Positions 11,325 to 23,500 of a stretch of DNA of 64,000 bases are shown here, one piece after another. The notes under the pieces are model-generated. The model was not told the origin of the DNA. It did no database searches and worked only from the letters and a program-made list of their open reading frames with translations. The stretch is from contig NC_092677.1 of the NCBI RefSeq assembly GCF_964355755.1, positions 19,564,101-19,628,100 on the forward strand, read 5' to 3'. The stretch is from Antedon mediterranea (taxonomy: Eukaryota; Echinodermata; Crinoidea; Comatulida; Antedonidae). Every line of letters begins with the position of its first letter. Within the stretch, counting starts at the first letter, position 1. Made by a program: the position numbers and the translations under genes.

Positions 11325-11736
11325 ATAATTATAAACAATCATATTTTTACAATAGGGTCATTCCATGCCAACTCAACAAATTTTCTGAAAATCATGGCGG
11401 GGTACCCCTTCAGATTTTCTTGAAACTTTTATATAATACGCAACTATGTCTCACGAACACACCAAAAATTTCAGTTGCCAACTCCAAGTCGTTAAAAAGT
11501 TATGGCCATTTGAAAATGTGTCGTCTGTAGAATTTTTGGTCTTAATAAATTACCTTTTTGTAAAGTTGCATTTTTAATTAGTCATATTTTAAAAACTATT
11601 AAAGCTAATAAGCTGAATATTGATACACTGAAATAATTTTGATCATAGATTAAAAATATTTAAAGAAATGGCTGTATCTCAATTATTTTCCGAGATTTTG
11701 GTCCCTAGAGACTCCAATTTATTTTGTTGCAAACAG

Positions 11737-12092
11737 TATCTTTGTTTGTTTGTTTGTTTTATCTTTATACTGGGTGACCTCTTCAGTCAAAGTCTGATCT
11801 CCCAGAGGGCCCAGTTGGTGATCAGTGGCTGTGACACCGGGGTAACCCCCTACTCGTCTCGAAAGATGTACAGTACTAGGTTCTTTAAAGTGCACACGAG
11901 CAAGTTGTGTACACTGGACCTACGGTTTATAGTCCTTATCCGAGAAGACTCGTTCTACCACCAGAACCATAGAGTGAGTGAGCCTCGAACCCCTGCCGAT
12001 GTTATGGCTACGTGATTACGGTTCCACTGTCTTAACCGCTCGGCCACTCACTCACTCTGTTCCACTGTGTCTTCCGCTCGGCCACTCACTCA
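11737..12092 (-). mobile_element. Diverged tRNA-derived SINE copy
   Basis: It contains the same plus-strand words as the copy at 7111-7443: ACCGGGGTAACCCCCTACTC, GACCTACGGTTTATAGTCCT and CTTAACCGCTCGGCCA. The opposite arm of the host element (13077-13125) lacks it, which defines the insert by comparison. The tRNA-like head looks partly duplicated (GCTCGGCCACTCACTCA occurs twice), and the tail carries TTTG repeats. Confidence 0.8.
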
Positions 12093-12209
12093 AATCGGCA
12101 ATTTTTACCCCTATGTAAATATGGAAATACATTTTTAAATTGATTTTTTCCTATACAATGTTAATATATGGTGCTAAATGTACAGTATCCATACAAAAAA
12201 GTCCATATA

Positions 12210-12620
12210 AAACTATTCATTTTGTTACTTTGAATGAAGCAGAAATGGAATCAGGATCAAAAGTTTTGCTAGGATAACAAGTTTTGATGTTTTAGGGGTT
12301 TCAGTATAAAACTTATGTCCATTTAAATATTGCGATTGTAGCAATATGTGCACACTATTTATGCACTTGAGCCATTTTTGCCTATGTATATCTCTTAAAC
12401 TATTCATTTTGTTACTTTGAATGTTGCAGAAATGGATTCAGGATCAAAAGTTTTGCTAGGATAACAAGTTGTGATGTTTTTAGGGGTTTCAGTATAAAAC
12501 TTATGCCCATTTAAATATCGCGATTGTAGCAATATGTGCACACTATTTATGCACTTGAGCCATTTTTGACCACGTATATCTCTTAAACTATTCATTTTGT
12601 TACTTTGAATGTTGCAGAAA
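12210..12620. repeat. Tandem repeat, about 188-bp unit
   Basis: Two nearly full copies and the start of a third begin CTATTCATTTTGTTACTTTG (about 12212, 12400 and 12589) and include TGCACACTATTTATGCACTT. They form the core of the element at 11355-13462. The matching open frames on the minus strand are repeat copies of one another, not genes. Confidence 0.85.
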
Positions 12621-13561
12621 TGGATTCAGGGCCAAAAATTGTCTAAAATTAAATGTATTGAAAGCACTAGGAAATAAAATACTGAAATTATGATCTTCCG
12701 AAAATTGACGATAGCATGTTTTACTGAAATTGCTACAAATATACATAAAACGCCTTCATTTCATAGTCATATTTGGACATGAAGGAATAAAGACACCAAA
12801 CTGGTATTTGGAACATAGCTGAATCATGCATTGATGAACTTATATGATGAATTTCAACTTTGGGAATAATTGCCCACAAGGTCAAAGTTCAAAACGAAAA
12901 AGTAATGATTTTTTGTATTTTGTGTCCCGAGTGACTTTTTGACGCGCAGTGTACCCCTAGGATGAATTTTTAAAATGATGAACTTTTTTGTGTTGATACA
13001 CTTAACACCATATATTAATAATGTATAGGAAAAAATCAATTTAAAAATGTATTTTCATATTTAAATATGGGGTAAAAATTGCCGAATCTGTTTGCGATAA
13101 AATAAATTGGGGTTTCTAGGGACCAAAATCTCGAAAATTAATTGAGATACAGCAAATTTTTTTTCATATTTTTAATCTATGACCAAAATTATGTCAGTGT
13201 ATCAATATTCAGCTTATATAGCTTTAATAGTTTTTAAAATGGCTAATTAAAAATGCAACTTTACAAAAAGGTAATTTATTATAAGACCAAAAATTCTGCA
13301 GACGACACATTTTCAAATGGCCATAACTTTTAAACGACTTGGAGTTGGCAACTGAAATTTTTGCTGTGTTCGTGAGACATAGTTGCATATTATATGTTAG
13401 TTTCAAGGAAATCTGAGGGGGTGCCCAGCCATCCCATTTGTCGAGTTGGCATGGAATGATCCAATAACGGTAATTTGGAAAAGCACATCCTTTCCTCACC
13501 TGTATGAGTAGCATAATAAATAGGCCTAGTCATCATCTAAAACAAGCACGAATGTGCAATA

Positions 13562-13995
13562 CTCGGGGTACAGCAAAAGAAGCTGTAATGACGTCATAAG
13601 ACGGGATGTGACGTCACATACACATCAACCTCGCTACCAAATACGGCTATACGGTTCATTTTCGAGACGTGATATGACTGCATCCGGTTTGAAATTTAAA
13701 AATCCGGCTCTATAGCTTTGAGGACATGTCCCTGTAGTACTGTATATTCATGCCAAATCTCAGCTCCATACTACAACGAATAAGGGAGGAGTAGTACTTT
13801 ACAAATTGCACTTTTTACTCAATAGTGTCCAGATGGAGGAGGAGGAGGAGGAGGAGGAGGAGGAGGAGGAGGAGGAGGAGGAGGAGGAGGAGGAGGAGGA
13901 GGAGTAGGAGGAGGAGGAGGAGGAGGAGGAGGAGGAGGAGGAGGAGGAGGAGGAGGAGGAGAAAATGAGTAAGTCCTAAACTCGGGTACCCCGAG
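13562..13995. mobile_element. TA-flanked short DNA element with GGA microsatellite
   Basis: The left end CTCGGGGTAC and right end GTACCCCGAG are inverted, with TA on both sides (13560-13561 and 13996-13997), as for mariner/Tc1-type MITEs. The inverted repeats are only about 10 bp, so the call is tentative. Two TGACGTCA-like words lie near the left end. Confidence 0.5.
13833..13962. repeat. (GGA)n microsatellite
   Basis: About 43 trinucleotide units, with one interruption (GTA for GGA) near 13904. It lies inside the TA-flanked element. Confidence 0.95.
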
Positions 13996-14049
13996 TAAAA
14001 ATAAATAATCTACAGAGGCATAGGCCTACCTAGTCTGGGCTCCAGACGG

Positions 14050-14440
14050 AGTTTTTTCTTAATATTAGTAAAAATATAAATATTTTTGCACATATGGCGT
14101 TTCATACGTGTATTACTTGAGTTTGGATACTCCGTCTGGGGAAACACGCACAAGTCACATGGTTTGACACCAAGAATTCTTGGTGCATACGATTATCCGG
14201 TTGACTAGTTTCAGCTGCATGCGATTGGCTACTCACTCGTACACCGTTTTAATATTCATGTTTCAGAATTTCAAAGACTCAACAACTAGGAAGGTACGCA
14301 TGCGCTATGTTACGTTTAGAAAATGTGTACTTGGGTACATTAATGAAAGTTTCTGAAGGCTAGAAATGATTTTATACCATATGCCTAGTAGTTGTCTGGT
14401 AAACATTTGATGGGATTTTACCCAAGAAAACTCGTCTTGC
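14050..14440. repeat. Dispersed repeat, uninterrupted paralogue of 139-1330
   Basis: It shares CATATGGCGTTTCATA, GACTAGTTTCAG and TAAACATTTGATGGGATTT in the same order as the window start, but without the 801-bp insert. It serves as the empty site for that insertion. Confidence 0.65.
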
Positions 14441-14625
14441 TTCTCCGCAAATCAAACATTGAATGGATCATTTAATATTACGCGGAGATAATTTGATTTA
14501 ATTCCCACCCAGACCCTGTCCTGTTCTGTGTAGTGGTGTAGCCCTGTCTGTTGTGAGTGAATCCTGTTGTGTGCCGGTGGTGGTATGTAGGCCTACCTTA
14601 TTGGCGTTTTATTTGGCAGGTCATA

Positions 14626-15827
14626 CAGTGGCGGATCTAGCGGGGGGCGTGTGGGGCGTACGCCCCCCCTATTTTTTAAAGATTTTTTTTTTTTTTTTTA
14701 AATTAAATAGATTTTAAAAACACGTATCATTTTCATAGTGAAAATAGTACGTCGGAGCACATCGTCAGCTTGATCGCATTTCACCAAGCATGTACGTCGA
14801 CATCCTTTGTGTACTATCAATCTCTAGCGTAGTTACCAACGATCATTCACAGTTAAGTGTAAAACTAAAAGGAGCAAGTTGATAAAAGCCACGTGGTGAG
14901 CTTGGTCGCGTTTTACTAAGCAGGTCGGCATCCTTTGTGATCGTCACTCCCGTATTGTAGAGTAGCGGTACGTACCTCCGACGATCAATAGAGTTTATGA
15001 AGTCACATGGTCAGTGCTACACTACGCGCCCATTTATTAAATACAATAAAAACAAAGGCTAGGACTGTAGTGCCTATGAAAATTATCCCGTTATGCCTAT
15101 ATTTTATTAAAACATACTATTAAAATATTAACAATGCTGCATGCAGAATTTCATGACCCTTGTAGTGTTTTATTTGCTTTTCCGTCGATGATTCTCATAA
15201 ACAAATCGCGATGACAAAAGGGGTGTTTTGTTTTTTTCAAATCACTAAATATAATGTAATGATGATCGAGCCGGACCGCTAATTTTTAAACGATCGTTTA
15301 AACCAGGTCGTTGAATATGCCGTCATTTTAATTGTCAAAAACATGATCGTCAGTCGATGGCTCGGAGTTTCGATAAATCTCGCGTCGCATGTGTTGCGTG
15401 GTGGTGGAAAACACTCTCAGCAAGTTTGCTTCATTAATATGCATGAGACCGCTTTAACGTGACGTCATTTTACTTTAGCTGCATGGATGATGGATGCGAA
15501 GAAGTAGTCACCGCGATCGACCCGGCGCGCGTGTAAGAAAATAATACCGGCCTAGGCTAGGACAAGTTTATGCTTATATAAAAGCTGAAAAACATCGTCG
15601 CGTTGTAAAAATTTAGATGTAAAGTACAGGCAAGTTGTTATCTTGTTTTGGTACCCTAGGTAAGTATCAGCTGCATGTTCCAAATGTCGTAATTTGCGAG
15701 CTTTAGAGTGTTTGGTAAATGACATTATGAATTGTTTGTAAATCGTTTTAAACGACTTACAATGCGCTAGAACGCCAACATTTTCTAAATCGCCCCCCCC
15801 TATTTCTAAATCCTGGAACCGCCCCTG
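14626..15827. mobile_element. CAG...CTG element with G/C-rich termini
   Basis: The left end is CAGTGGCGGATCTAG followed by GGGGCGTACGCCCC; the right end is CGCCCCCCCC, then CTGGAACCGCCCCTG. Flanks are TCATA on both sides (14621-14625 and 15828-15832), so the visible duplication is 5 bp. No transposase frame is present. The CAGNGGCGG terminus is shared with 37315-38567 and the fragment at 40369. Confidence 0.65.
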
Positions 15828-15832
15828 TCATA

Positions 15833-17070
15833 CGTGCGAGTTGAGTAGGACCTACGAAGGAGGCCTAGGCGAAGGACTAAACAATTAATAAACAAAACAA
15901 CTTGACAACACGATTTCATATTTCAACAGTCTCGATCGTACATTCAGCACTGTACGTACTCGATCTTTTTCATTTTGAAACAAAATGATCATTGGTTGAT
16001 TCAAAATCCATATTTACATACCGCCTGCCCCATATAGCCAAATACGGTATGATAACCTACGTCATTCTTATCGGATGTTTGCGGTCTGCAAATCGATTTC
16101 TATACGTGTTTCACAAGTCTGTATTTTCAGACAAAAATCGCAGTCGAAATAAAAACAAATAAATAAAAATAAAAAACAATACAGACTTGGGGCAAGTCTA
16201 AGGCCTACCTATAAAAGCGAGATCACGAAATGTATAATAATCACGAAAATGTATTTAATGCGCCAAATACAAAATGGCGCGACGCAATATAACCCAATCG
16301 AAATAAAAAGCACGACAGATATGATAAAAAATGCATAGCTAGCCTAGGCCTAGACTGACATGACGCGCGCCATCCATATAAAAAAATCCAAAAGTTGGTT
16401 TAATTGCATCCAAAAGTTGGTTTAAAGCCCCATTCCCTACGTTTTTTAGATCTAATTTAAGATCACAAACTATATTTAATGTAAAAATAATACTATATGG
16501 TCCTATTGCGATAACTTTTTTCGTCTTTAAACGGTTAAAAATGTGAAAAATAAATCGATTTTAATAATTATAGCGGCCCGCTATAAATCCCAAAATGCAT
16601 TGCGCGCGGATTGATATTTTTGTTTTTCACCTGTAATTCGCCCACTTTTCGATCGATCGTGAAGCCAAAACAAATGGAAGACTCCTAACTTTTCAGCGAA
16701 AATACCGGGTGTTCCCCAATTTGTATCAACGGAGTCTGGCAAAAATAGAAAGACAATTAATGCAGCAACTATACAACGTCAGGCTAGGTATATAGCTAGC
16801 GTACGATGTTCGTACGTTACCGATGTTTACCAGCTAGGCCTACAAAACTAAGCCTAGCTAGGCTAGGCCTGAGACCGTCCACGAGAGTTCGATCGCCGCG
16901 AGCTACTTAGGTAGTGCATTGTTTCTCACTTTTTATCATAATTTACCATAAAACGTACATTTAAGACAAGGAATGACATGGTTTAATGTTTTTAAAGTGA
17001 TATATATGTATTATTTTCCCAAAAACGTCCAAAATTGCAGGGAAAGGGTCTTTAACTGCGACCAAAATAA
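15833..17070. other. Repeat-like intergenic sequence, no gene seen
   Basis: It contains AGGCCTAG-type words, an inverted pair of ACAAGTCTGTATT (16110) and AATACAGACTT (16178), and a direct duplication of CCAAAAGTTGGTTTAA (16390-16425). No exon or RNA gene was recognised. Confidence 0.4.
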
Positions 17071-17075
17071 AACGT

Positions 17076-17212
17076 GCCCAATCGTCTTGTTTGTTGGGCC
17101 CGATCGTCTGGGCCCGATGGTCTCTTGTCCTAATCGTCTTAAAACCTTGTTGGGCCCGATCGTCTCACGCTTTAGGCCCGATAGTCTTACAACGGGCCCG
17201 ATCGTCTCTGTA
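17076..17212. repeat. Second array of GGGCCCGATCGTCT words
   Basis: About seven variants of CCCGATCGTCT occur in 137 bp with unequal spacers, matching the array at 9405-9660. An open frame across it is produced by the repeat. Confidence 0.7.
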
Positions 17213-17451
17213 CCCCGACTAGGCTAGGCCGGCTACTGGTAGTGCACATAGTCTGAGTAGCAGCCTACCTACTAGGCCTAGGCTAGGGCAAATTGTTAAA
17301 AAAGCTGTAATTAAATCAAACATCTTAGATCCGGATTTGTTTAAAAAAAAGTTTCTTTCATAATTAACTCATACTTACCGCATTGATGCTGCAGATTTCA
17401 GAAATTCTAACATTCGCTGGTATGACAAGGAGGTTGCCATGTTTTGTAATA

Positions 17452-18223
17452 CGCCGTGGTTAGGATTCCGGCACCGGAACTCAACTGCCCACCGTTAGGG
17501 AATCCGACACGCTATTGCGCATGCCCAGAGCTCTGGGAAGTGAATTATAGCTTGCACTCTAATAATTAGTGCCACACCACGGAGAGTCGGAGTGTTATAG
17601 GGATTTACTGTAGCCTAGATAGTCGTTGCGCGAGCGAGAGAGCGATGGATGAAACTTGGCCTATGCCATACATGAATTAATAATTAAAATATGACTTTGC
17701 CACGCGTTAAAATAATTATGATATTAATAAGTATCAGTATCTATCCAGGGAGTTGATCTATCTAAGAATCGTAATGCTGTTTTTAGCGTTGCGACCCTGA
17801 CTTCCCGAACAGTTTTTTGACATCCACGCGGTGGCTGCCGTCAACAAATCAACTTGTGATTGCATGTTGTATATGTACAGTATAATGCGTTATGAAAAAT
17901 CATAAAACTAGTCATGTATTTATATAATTCATAATGATATGAATTTTATATATGAATGAAGCAACCACTTTTTAATTACAAAATAAATAGGCTACTATAG
18001 GCCCACTGGTCACGTAGTCTAACTGGTAGCCCTAGCCTAGATTAGTGGATCCCATATTAGAAGGCATCTAGGCTAGTTCGCCGTGTGGCGCAGCTATGAA
18101 ATAATCCATCGCTGTTGATAAGTATAGAGTCGCCGATTACCTCGCTCTGGGCATGCGCAATAGCGTGTCGGAATCCCTAACGCTGGGCAGTTGAGTTCCG
18201 GTGCCGGAATCCTAACCACGGCG
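17452..18223. mobile_element. CGCCGTGG-ended MITE with 9-bp TSD
   Basis: The left end CGCCGTGGTTAGGATTCCGG and right end CCGGAATCCTAACCACGGCG are inverted. Near-perfect inverted arms reach about 80 bp, to the GCGCATGCCCAGAG word. TTTGTAATA flanks both ends (17443-17451 and 18224-18232). There is no coding capacity in the 772 bp. The outer bases and TSD length match 10268-11324, consistent with a Mutator-like group. Confidence 0.88.
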
Positions 18224-18399
18224 TTTGTAATATTAACAAGCCTAGGCCTAGCCTATTTTATACACGGATCGACACAGGTAGTAATAGTGTACACTATCTT
18301 CCATCCTATATGGAGGGGGAGGTACATTGTTTTCATGAGAGCAGCATTCTCTACTTCTCTCTACGGAGCGCCATTTATGCATTTATTAACTTATAATAA

Positions 18400-19130
18400 G
18401 AAATATAGTAAATACGGTAACTGTAAATTTGGCACCGGTGGAGCACATAGTGATATAAAATAGAAATTACTGTAGTAACTAATTTTAATATATTATTTCG
18501 TATGTAATACATTGTGCTCAAATGGACACAATTTGACACCAGTGTTATAAAATGAATAAAGTCAATGAATTTTAATTATTGTCGTATGTTCATACACTGT
18601 GCTCAAAGTGGACCCAATTTGGCACCAGTGGAGCACAGTGATATAAGTCACATCAAACAAAAATACTTCTGGAATTCAAAAATATTTTCATTTTGGTGGT
18701 ATATGTTCAATATTGGTTACTCCATCTGTAATGAAAACTCAGATATATCCAGTGTATGTAATAGCCGAAGGCTTATCGCAGTTCAAATGTGATTCTCCAT
18801 GGAGAGGGAACCAACAAGATGGCGGCTGCAATCAATCAATCAGATATGCCCTACGCAGTACGCGCGCACTACGCCTGTGTTGAGCCTATCATCGTGAGAA
18901 CATTACGCAACGCGTTAAGCGTATAAACGCGAATGCATTCTATTTGCTCCTCGTATACCGTATACAAAAAATGCTAGATTAACAAGAAATTTTTCATTCT
19001 ATTGCGATTAACAATAATTATATTCAATTTACGGCTGCCATCTTGTTGGTTCCCCTCCTGTTAGGAATCAATTTTCAGTCTGGAGTGCGCCCTCTAGCCT
19101 TCGGCTTTACCTCACTGGATATATCTAAGT
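18400..19130 (+). repeat. Dispersed repeat A containing a MITE
   Basis: The segment is found again, inverted, at 54885-55530. Inside, CTCAGATATATCCAGTG (18738) and CACTGGATATATCTAAG (19106) form an inverted pair, with AGCCGAAGGCT and AGCCTTCGGCT just inside. Nested further in, GGAACCAACAAGATGGCGGC (18809) and CCATCTTGTTGGTTCC (19034) form a second inverted pair. Two degenerate units around GGCACC(A/G)GTGGAGCACA occur at 18430 and 18618. Confidence 0.7.
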
Positions 19131-19149
19131 TTTCTAAAAATCTAGAAAA

Positions 19150-19745
19150 CTCAGATATCTGATTTTTAATTTTCTAGATCTAAACAAAATATATTTCTTA
19201 CAAAAAACGCTGCTCGCTTATTGAAAAATATTTTTTATTTCAAATGTTTTTGAATGTGTCATTTTAATGTCACATAATAGTTATTTTACCTGAAAAAAAT
19301 GTAATTTAAAGCAACAAATACTTAAATTGTCTGTCAGACAATGGTTTTTGGGGTTCTTTTCTTTTTTCTTTTTCTTTTTATATGTGAATAAATATTATTT
19401 TTTTGTGACAGAAGTGAATACTCAATTTCTGTCACTTTAGTTAATTTTATTGCTAAGGTCAAGTCTGGGGGTCACTTCATCACCCTAGATATTTCAAGTG
19501 TGAAGTATCCTATTACAAACACAAACTTTAATGGACTGTTTCGATAATAATTCAATGAATATCTGACAGTGAATATACCAGAAATGCTTTGGGATTTGTA
19601 ATTTTAGCATGACATGCCCTAATAGACTCTTTTCCCAGACGTTTTTTGGGTCTACTGTAGCAGATGGAATCTATAAATTATAGTGGAGTTTCCATTTTCG
19701 CAAAACTGTCATCCTTAGAACTATAACTGCTGCTTGCTGATTGAG
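19150..19745 (+). repeat. Dispersed repeat B
   Basis: It is inverted and diverged at 48440-49310, with a shorter relative at 60149-60495. Shared words include AATTGTCTGTCAGACAATGG (a hairpin), TTTGTAATTTTAGCATGACA and TCAAGTCTGGGGGTCACTTC. No coding frame. Confidence 0.7.
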
Positions 19746-19749
19746 TAGT

Positions 19750-19830
19750 CCTAATGGGACGTAGCGGGCTAGAGTAGCGGGCTAGAGTAGCGGGCTAGAG
19801 TAGCGGGCTAGAGTAGCGGGCTAGAGCAGC
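19750..19830. repeat. 13-bp minisatellite
   Basis: The unit GTAGCGGGCTAGA is repeated about five and a half times without visible change, so it is recent. Confidence 0.9.
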
Positions 19831-20558
19831 AGCGTGAAAACTCAGATTGAGTTTTCTAGTTCCAGAATGTAACTAGCTAGAAAACTCAGATAAACAAGAA
19901 TGATTGGTTGGTCATTTGGATCATTTCATTATTAATCAGAAGGTAGGTCAGTTGAAATACTAGAGTATTAATTAAAACTGATTACTGTATGTTTTCTTTC
20001 TAACATGCAAATCATAAAGAAATTACAGTGCACGTTACCGTTAAAATGTAGGCTTAAAAATTATGTATCGAGTTGGTGCTACTACAATTTACAATAATTA
20101 TTATTATTAATATTAGTAAGAACGTATAATATACTGTAGTATTTCAAACAAGGCTACCCTCTGATTAATAATGAAACGATCCATTTGATAATCAGGTTTT
20201 TCTAGTTCCATTCTGATCACCAAACGTGGCAGGTATATAAAATATACCAAATTGGCTAGTTGAGAATTCTCAACTATTACCGCAGTACGCCTGTAACGAC
20301 GAAGCCTACCGGTATAATGGGATAGGCTGATTTCCTTGTTAACTTAAGGGGTCATTTAATTACTGAATTATGATTGGTAGTAAAGGAAATTTACTGGAAT
20401 CCTATTGGATGGTAAGGTGGTAGTAGGACCATGTCCATCCCATTGCAGTAATAAAGTTGAGCCACCTGCGACCATTACAATGTCCTACCATGCTAATGTA
20501 GGAGTGGGGAAATGTTATGCTTACTACTGTTTCTTTTAATAATTTAGTACAATTAATA

Positions 20559-23500
20559 AGAATAAAGAATACACTTAACAATATACAACAAATAACATTA
20601 ATGTACGATGTAGTTTAACACTGTTCTCAACTATAGTCATTTTGGTATACTTGAGCACATTGATAAAGAATAGGATAAACTTAACAATATACAACAAATA
20701 ACATTAATGTACGATCCCGTTTAACACTGTTCTCAACTATAGTCATTTTGGTATACTTGAGCACAGTGATAAAGAATAGGATAAACTTAACAATATACAA
20801 CAACAATGTACGATCCCGTTTAACACTGTTCTCAACTATAGTCATTTTGGTATACTTGAGCACAGTGATAGAATAGGTTAACACTGTTCTCAACTATAGT
20901 CATTTTGGTATACTTGAGCACAGTGATAAAGAATAGGATAAACTTAGCAATAATACAACAAAAAACATTAATGTACGATCCAGTTTAACACTGTTCTCAA
21001 CTATAGTCATTTTGGTATACTTGAGAACAGTGATAAAGAATAGGATAAACTTAACAATATACAACAAAAAACATTAATGTACGATCCCGTTTAACACTGT
21101 TCTCAACTATAGTCATTTTGGTATACTTGAGCACAGTGATAAAGAATAGGATAAAATTAATAATATACAACAAATAACATTAATGTACGATCCACTTTAC
21201 CACTGTTCTCAACTATAGTCATTTTGGTATACTTGAGCACAGTGATAAAGAATAGGATAAACTTAAAAATATACAACAAAAAACATTAATGTACGATCCA
21301 GTTTAACACTGTTCTCAACTATAGTCATTTTGGTATACTTGAGAACAGTGATAAAGAATAGGATAAACTTAACAATATACAACAAAAAACATTAATGTAC
21401 GATCCCGTTTAACACTGTTCTCAACTATAGTCATTTTGGTATACTTGAGCACAGTGATAAAGAATAGGATAAACTTAATAATATACAACAAATAACATTA
21501 ATGTACGATCCAGTTTACCACTGTTCTCAACTATAGTCATTTTGGTATACTTGAGCACAGTGATAAAGAATAGGATAAACTTAAAAATATACAACAAAAA
21601 ACATTAATGTACGATCCAGTTTAACACTGTTCTCAACTATAGTCATTTTGGTATACTTGAGCACAGTGATAAAGAATAGGATAAACTTAAAAATATACAA
21701 CAAAAAACATTAATGTACGATCCAGTTTAACACTGTTCTCAACTATAGTTATTTTGGTATACTTGAGAACAGTGATAAAGAATAGGATAAACTTAACAAT
21801 ATACAACAAAAAACATTAATGTACGATCCAGTTTAATTCTGTTCTCAACTATAGTCATTTTGGTATACTTGAGAACAGTGATAAAGAATAGGATAAACTT
21901 AACAATATACAACAAAAAACATTAATGTACGATCCAGTTTAACACTGTTCTCAACTATAGTTATTTTGGTTTACTTGAGAACAGTGATAGAATAGGATAA
22001 ACTTAACAATATACAACAAAAGACATTAATGTACGATCCAGTTTAACACTGTTCTCAACTATAGTCATTTTGGTATACTTGAGAACAGTTATAAAGAATA
22101 GGATAAACTTAACAATATACAACAAAAAACATTAATGTACGATCCCGTTTAACACTGTTCTCAACTATAGTCATTTTGGTATACTTGAGCACAGTGATAA
22201 AGAATAGGATAAACTTAGCAATATACAACAAAAAACATTAATGTACGATCCAGTTTAACACTGTTCTCAACTATAGTCATTTTGGTATACTTGAGAACAG
22301 TGATAAAGAATAGGATAAACTTAACAATATACAACAAAAAACATTAATGTACGATCCCGTTTAACACTGTTCTCAACTATAGTCATTTTGGTATACTTGA
22401 GCACAGTGATAAAGAATAGGAAAAACTTAATAATATACAACAAATAACATTAATGTACGATCCAGTTTACCACTGTTCTCAACTATAGTCATTTTGGTAT
22501 ACTTGAGCACAGTGATAAAGAATAGGATAAACTTAAAAATATACAACAAAAAACATTAATGTACGATCCAGTTTAACACTGTTCTCAACTATAGTCATTT
22601 TGGTATACTTGAGCACAGTGATAAAGAATAGGATAAACTTAAAAATATACAACAAAAAACATTAATGTACGATCCAGTTTAACACTGTTCTCAACTATAG
22701 TTATTTTGGTATACTTGAGAACAGTGATAAAGAATAGGATAAACTTAACAATATACAACAAAAAACATTAATGTACGATCCAGTTTAATTCTGTTCTCAA
22801 CTATAGTCATTTTGGTATACTTGAGAACAGTGATAAAGAATAGGATAAACTTAACAATATACAACAAAAAACATTAATGTACGATCCAGTTTAACACTGT
22901 TCTCAACTATAGTTATTTTGGTTTACTTGAGAACAGTGATAGAATAGGATAAACTTAACAATATACAACAAAAGACATTAATGTACGATCCAGTTTAACA
23001 CTGTTCTCAACTATAGTCATTTTGGTATACTTGAGAACAGTTATAAAGAATAGGATAAACTTAACAATATACAACAAAAAACATTAATGTACGATCCCGT
23101 TTAACACTGTTCTCAACTATAGTCATTTTGGTATACTTGAGCACAGTGATAAAGAATAGGATAAACTTAGCAATATACAACAAAAAACATTAATGTACGA
23201 TCCAGTTTAACACTGTTCTCAACTATAGTCATTTTGGTATACTTGAGAACAGTGATAAAGAATAGGATAAACTTAACAATATACAACAAAAAACATTAAT
23301 GTACGATCCCGTTTAACACTGTTCTCAACTATAGTCATTTTGGTATACTTGAGCACAGTGATAAAGAATAGGAAAAACTTAATAATATACAACAAATAAC
23401 ATTAATGTACGATCCAGTTTACCACTGTTCTCAACTATAGTCATTTTGGTATACTTGAGCACAGTGATAAAGAATAGGATAAACTTAAAAATATACAACA

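Larger units (their letters stand above)
11355..13462. mobile_element. Non-autonomous relative of the GGGTCATTCC transposon
   Basis: The left end is GGGTCATTCCATGCCAACTC and the right end GAGTTGGCATGGAATGATCC, flanked by AATA at 11351-11354 and 13463-13466 (4-bp duplication). Inverted arms extend about 460 bp (11355-11736 plus 12093-12175, against 13005-13462). The left arm is interrupted by a SINE. The centre holds tandem repeats of about 188 bp instead of a gene. Only the outermost bases match the element at 6046-8623; the rest of the arms differs. Confidence 0.85.

Noticed and set aside
12225-12595. Two similar minus-strand open frames
   Set aside because: They are copies of the about 188-bp tandem repeat and simply repeat the same translation.
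13833-13962. Acidic-repeat protein from the GGA tract
   Set aside because: It is a microsatellite inside a TA-flanked element, with no flanking coding frame.
18191-18463. 90-codon frame starting in the right end of the MITE
   Set aside because: It begins inside the terminal inverted repeat of 17452-18223 and runs into repeat A; no domain is recognisable.
20681-20893. Open frames within the 106-bp satellite (also 29563-29748)
   Set aside because: They repeat the satellite translation and are not conserved as frames between units.
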